The position numbers and the translations under genes were made by a program. Below, one piece after another: positions 32,601 through 38,600 of a stretch of DNA of 43,664 nucleotides. Position 1 is the stretch's first letter. Every line of letters begins with the position of its first letter. The DNA is taken from assembly GCF_000308435.1 (NCBI RefSeq), contig NZ_BAFR01000196.1:1-43664 (forward strand), given 5' to 3'. Below the pieces are notes generated by a model. The model was given only the letters and a program-made list of their open reading frames with translations, was not told the origin of the DNA and did no database searches. Origin of the DNA: Nocardia araoensis NBRC 100135 (GTDB lineage Bacteria; Actinomycetota; Actinomycetes; Mycobacteriales; Mycobacteriaceae).

Positions 32601-35600
32601 CCAGCGCAAGCGATTCACGATGCCGCGGTGGCTCATCGCCACGCCCTTCGGCCGGCCCGTGGAGCCCGAGGTGAACAGCACATACGCGGTGTTCGCCGGG
32701 CGCAGCGGAGCGCGCCGGTCGGCGTCGGTGAGCGGGGCGTCCGGGTAGCCGGACAGGTCCAGCTCGTCGATCCGCGTCTCGGGCAGGCCGCAGTTCAGGT
32801 CCGCGCCCGCGGTCAGCACGCACACCGGCGCGGCCGTGGCCAGGATGTGAGCGGTGCGCTCGGCCGGGTGATCGGGGTCGAGCGGCACGTATGCGCCGCC
32901 GGCGACGGAGACCGCGTACATTCCGACGACCAGGTCGACGGATCGGCGTATACCGATCGCCACCAGCGACTCCGGGCCCACACCCTGGGCGACGAGCCAC
33001 CGCGCCAGCCGGTTGACCCGGGCGGCGAACTCGGAATATGTGAGCGTCGCGGAGCCACTCATCGGGGGGTGGGGCGCCGGGTGGGCCAGCGCCGCCTCGC
33101 CGATCGTTGCGGGGTGGTCAGGCGACGGGTGGGCCAGTGCCTCGTCGCCGATCGTTGCGGGCTGGTCAGCCGACGAGTAACGCAGCGCCGCAGAGCGACT
33201 CGTTGCAGCGTGGCGCCCGGGTGACGTGCCGACCGATGTCGCCTCTTCGAAGGTCACCGCGGGCGCGTCCGGTGTGCGCGCGACTTGGGCGGCGAATAGC
33301 GAAGGGAGCGTGTCCGATTCGAGTAGGGGGTGATCGGTGGCATTCCATTCCCGCAACACCCGCGTGCGTTCGGTGTCCGACAGCAGTTCGATGTCGCCGA
33401 TCCGCGCACCGGCGTCGACCGCGACGGCGACGAGCATCCGGCGGAAGCGGTCGGCGAACGACTCGACCGTCGCGTCGTCGAACAGATCGGTCGCATAGCG
33501 CAGGGTCCCCGACAGCCCCGCCGCGCGCTCCGTCACCACCAGATGCAGGTCGAATTTCGCACCGGTATCGGGAATCTCGACCGGGTGCACCGACAGCCAC
33601 GGCACCTCCATGGACTTCTCGTCGAAGGCGGGCGTCGCGGCCTCGAAACTGAACATCACCTGGAACAGCGGGTGCGCGCCCGCGGAGCGATCCACCGCCA
33701 GCACGTCCACCAGGCGCTCGAACGGCAGGTCGGCGTTGGCGAACGCGGCCAGGTCGCCGTCGCGCACATCGGTCAGCAGCGCGGCGAACGAGGCGTCGGC
33801 GGCCACGCGGGTGCGCAGCGCGAGGGTGTTGACGAACATGCCGACGAGTCCGTCGAGCGCCCGTTCCCCGCGTCCGCCGACGGGCGAGCCGATGACGATG
33901 TCGGCGCTGCCGCTCAACCGGGCCAGCGTGGCGGCGAAGGCCGCGTGCAGCGTCATGAACAGCGTCGCGCCGCTGCGCCGGGCCAGCGCGCGCAAGCCCG
34001 CCGTCACCTCGGGCTCGATCACGAAGTCGACGGCCGCTCCCTCGTAAGAGGGGACGGCGGGCCGCGGATGATCGGCCGGGAGAGGCAGTTGCGCGGGCGC
34101 GCCGGCCAGTACGTCTTGCCAGAAGCGCAACTGCTGGTAGGCCAAGTCGCCGGGGACGTCGTCGACGCCGAGCAATTCCCGGTGCCAGAGGCTGTAGTCG
34201 GCGTACTGCACCGGCAGCGGCTCCCAGTCCGGCCGCCGACCGGTCAGGCGCGCGAGGTAGGCCCGGACCAGGTCGGTGACCAGCGGGACCATCGACAGGG
34301 CGTCGGCGGCGATGTGGTGCACGACGAACACCAGCACGTACTCGTCACCGGTGACGCCGCGCGCCTCGTCCACCCGGTCCACCGAGAGCAACGCGACCCG
34401 GCACGGCAGCTCGGCGGTCACGTCGAAGCCTGCGCGGACGATGCCCGCCACGGCGTCCCGGGCCGCCGAGCGGTCGATCGGCACCGGGTGCAGGCTCAAG
34501 CCGATGTCGGCGGCGTCGAGAACGGATTGGCAGGGGCCGTCGTCGGTTTCGGGGTAGGTGGTGCGCAGCGACTCGTGCCGGGCCAGCACGTCGAGCACGG
34601 CGCGCTCCAGCGCGGTCACATCGAGGCGGCCGGTCAGCCGCAGCACGATCGGCAGGTTGTAGACGCTGTCGGCGCCGTCCTGGCTCTCGACACGGTTGAG
34701 GAACCACAGGCGCTGCTGCGCGGGCGAGAGCGGCACCCGATCGGGCCGTGGACGGCGGGCCAGCGGAAGTCGCGGAGCCCCTGCGGCGCCGAGCCGCTCG
34801 ACGGCGGCGGCGAAGCCCTCCACCGTGGGCGCGTCGAACAGCGCCCGCACCGGGACGCGCACGCCCGCCGCCTCACCCGTGCGCGCCGTGACCTGGGTGG
34901 CGTCCAGCGAACTGCCGCCGAGGGCGAAGAAGTCGTCGTCCAGCCCGGCCCGCTCGACCCGCAGCACCTGCGCGAACACCGCGGCGACCAGACGCTGCGC
35001 GGCGTTCACCGGCGGACGGAAACGCTCGGCCGCGAGCACCGGAGCCGGCAGCGCCGCGCGATCGAGCTTGCCGCTGGTATTGCGAGGGAACTCGTCCAGC
35101 TCGACCAGTGCGGTCGGCACCATGTAGGACGGGAGACTCTTCGCCACAGCGGCTTTCACCGCTTCGGAGTCGACAGCCGCGCCCGGCGCGGCGATCACAT
35201 AACCCGCAAGGAACTCACCCGCCGGTCCGGTGACCAGCCGCGCCGCGGCCTGGCCCACCCCGGGCGCCGCCAGCAGCGCGGTCTCGATCTCGGCGAGTTC
35301 GATGCGCTGCCCGCGGAACTTCACCTGGAAGTCGATGCGGCCCAGATAGATCAGCTCGCCGTCGCGGCTCCAGCGCACCAGGTCGCCGGTGCGGTACATG
35401 CGCGTGCCGGGCGGGCCGAACGGGTTCGCGACGAAGCGGTCGGCGGTGAGGTCGACGCGGCCGTGGTAGCCGCGCGCCAGCTGCGCTCCCGCCAGATACA
35501 GCTCGCCCGGCACGCCGATCGGCGCGGGCCGCAACCGGCCGTCCAGCACGTAGACCTGCGAGTTCCACTCCGGCTCGCCGATCGGAACCTGCGGCGAGTC

Positions 35601-38600
35601 CGCCTCGGTGACCTCACGGTTGGTGATGGACACCGCCGCCTCGGTGGGGCCGTAGAGGTTGTGCAGGCCCGCGTCGCACACCTGCCGGAACGCGGTGACC
35701 GTCTCGGGTGGCAGCGCCTCGCCGATGACGAACACCGCACGCAGCGAGTCCAGTTCTCCCGGCTCGGCGTGCGCGGCGAACACCGCGAGCATCGATGGCA
35801 CGAAATCGGTGAGCGTCACGCCGTGGCGGGCGACGGTCTCGGCGAGATAGCGCGGATCGCGGTGCCCGTCCGGCGCCGCCAGCAGCAAGGTCGCGCCCGC
35901 TCGCAGCGGCAGGAAATAGCCCCACAGCGAGACGTCGAAGGTGCTCGCGGTCTTCTGCAAATAGACATCGCCGGTGCGCGGACGGTATTCCGCGTGCATC
36001 CAGGCCAGCTGGTTGGCGATGGCCTGATGACCGACCGCCACGCCCTTCGGCTTGCCGGTCGACCCGGAGGTGAAGATCACGTAGGCCGGGTGCTGCGGGT
36101 GCAACGCGCCGTGGCGTTCGCGGTCGCCGATCTTGCCGCAGGGGTAGGCGGAGAGATCCAGTTCGTCCAGGCGATACACCGGAACCGAAGCCGCCGTTTC
36201 CGCGTCTAATCCGGCATCGCCGGTGGTCAGGACGGCATGCGGACGCGCGGTGTCGAGGATGTGACGGATGCGTTCGGCCGGATGCGCCGGGTCCACCGGC
36301 ACGTACGCGCCACCCGCCCGCGCCACCGCGTACATGGCGACGACCAGCTCCACCGAGCGCGGCATAGCCAGCACCACCAGCGCTTCCGGGCCGACGCCGA
36401 TTCCGATGAGCATCCTGGCCAGCCGGTCGGCGCGGTCGGACAGTTCGGCGTAGGTCAGCCGCTCGCTGTCGGTGACCACCGCGACGGCGTCCGGGGTGCG
36501 GCGCACCTGCGCGTCGAAACCGTCGTGCAGGAATCGATCGGGCACTTTGTGTCCGCTGGCGTTCCAGCTCGCGGTGACATAGTCGAGTTCGCCCGCGTCG
36601 AGCAGCGGGAGGTCCCCTACCGGCGCGTCCGGGTCGTCCACCGCCGCACGCAGCAGGCGGACGAACTTCGCGGCGAACTCCCGCACTGTCGATGCGTCGA
36701 AGAGGTCGGTGGCGTAGGTGAATTCGGCGCGGTATCCGTCGGCGGCGTCGGACACCGTGAGCTGAAGATCGAACTTCGCGAAACCGGAGTCCCAGTCGAC
36801 CTGCTCGGTGTCGAGATCGGGCATGGTCAGCGCGATCGGCCCGATGTTCTGCATGAACAGCGCCACCTGGAACAGCGGATGCCGGGCGGCCGAACGCGCC
36901 GGGTTCAGCGCCTCCACCAGCTGCTCGAACGGGATGTCGGCGTGCGCGAAGGCGCGCAGGTCGCGGTCGGCGGCATGGGCGACCAAGTCGGCGAAGCCGC
37001 GCGCTCCGTCCACTTCGGTGCGCAGCACCAGCGTGTTGACGAACATGCCGACCAGATCGTCCAGCGCGGCATCCCCCCGCCCCGCGACCGGCGTGCCGAT
37101 CGCGATGTCCGCGGTGCCCGACAGCCGAGCCAGCAGAGCGGCAAGCGCCGCGTGCAGCACCATGAACGGCGTCGCGCGGACCCGCGCCGCGAGCGTCTCG
37201 ACACCGGAGCGCAGCGCGGCGTCCACGGCGAATCCGTAGGTGGCGCCCTGATAGGAGGCCGCGGCCGGACGCGGTCGATCGGCGGGCAGATCCAATTGCC
37301 CTGGCAGGTCCGCCAATTCGGCACGCCAGAAGGCGAGTTGGCGCGCCGCCACGGACTCGGGGTCGGTCTCCGAACCGAGTACCCGCTGCTGCCACAGCGC
37401 GTAGTCCGCGTACTGCACCGCGAGCGGCGCCCACTCCGGCCCGCGTCCGTCGCACCGTGCGGCATAGGCGGCGGCCAGGTCGCGCATCAGGGGGCCGAGC
37501 GAGACGCCGTCGGCAGCGATGTGATGGACGACGAGCACCAGCGCGTGGTCCTCGGGACCGCAGCGCAGCAGGCGCACCCGCACCGGGATCTCCTCGGTGA
37601 CGTCGAAGCCCTGGCCCGCCGCCCGGCGGATCGCCGCGACGAGCCGCTCCGCTGGCACCTCGGCGGGCGTCAGGTCGAACACCGCGTGCACGCGCCGCAC
37701 CGATTGCACCGGCCCGTCGGCGGTCTGCGGATACACGGTGCGCAGCACTTCGTGCCTGGCCACCAGATCGGTGATCGCCGCCGACAGCGCCGCGACGTCC
37801 AGCGGGCCGCGCAGGCGCAGCGCGACCGGGATGTTGTCCACGGCGGCCGCGCCCAGGTCGCGGGCTTGATCGGTGTCGGCGCCGAACCGGTTGAGGAACC
37901 ACATGCGCCGCTGCGCGGGCGAGAGCGGAATCCGGTCCGGACGCGGACCGGCCACCAGCGGCGGGCGCGTCGCGGCCGGATGCGCGGCCGCGGCCACGGC
38001 GGCCACGGTCGGACGGTCGAAGAATTCGCGCACGTCCACGGTCGCGCCGATGGCCGCGGCGATCCGGGCGATGGCACGGGTGGCCAGCAGCGAATTGCCG
38101 CCGAGTACGAAGAAATCGTCGTCGGCGCTCACCCGCGCCACGCCGAGCAGTTCGGCGAAGACGGCGGCGACCGCCGCCTCCGTCTCGGTCCCCGGCGCGC
38201 GATACGCCGCCGTGCCGGAGCCGAATTCCGGCGCGGGCAGTGCCCTTCGGTCCAGCTTGCCGTTGGGATTCAGCGGCATCGCCGCCAGCGGGACGAGCAA
38301 CGTCGGCACCATGTACTCGGGTAGCTCGCGGCGAACGGAGTCCAGCACCTCGGCGGTGTCCACGGCTTCGCCGACCACGTAGCCGACCAGATGATCGCCG
38401 CTCGCGTGCCGGTGCAGCACCACCGCCGCCTGGGTCACGCGCGGATGGCGCAGCAGCGCCGACTCCACCTCGCCCAGTTCGATCCGCAAGCCGCGCAACT
38501 TCACCTGGAAATCGGTGCGGCCCAGATACTCCAATTCATCCGGCCCGCCCTCGGCACCGGGAGCCCAGCGCACCAGATCGCCGGTGCGGTACATCCGCTC

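Noticed and set aside
18219..33224. Very long open frames on the + strand opposite the NRPS (for example 18219-23402 and 27666-33224)
   Set aside because: They mirror the codon bias of the - strand NRPS. Their translations are rich in Arg, Gly, His and Gln without domains, as expected for antisense frames in high-GC DNA.
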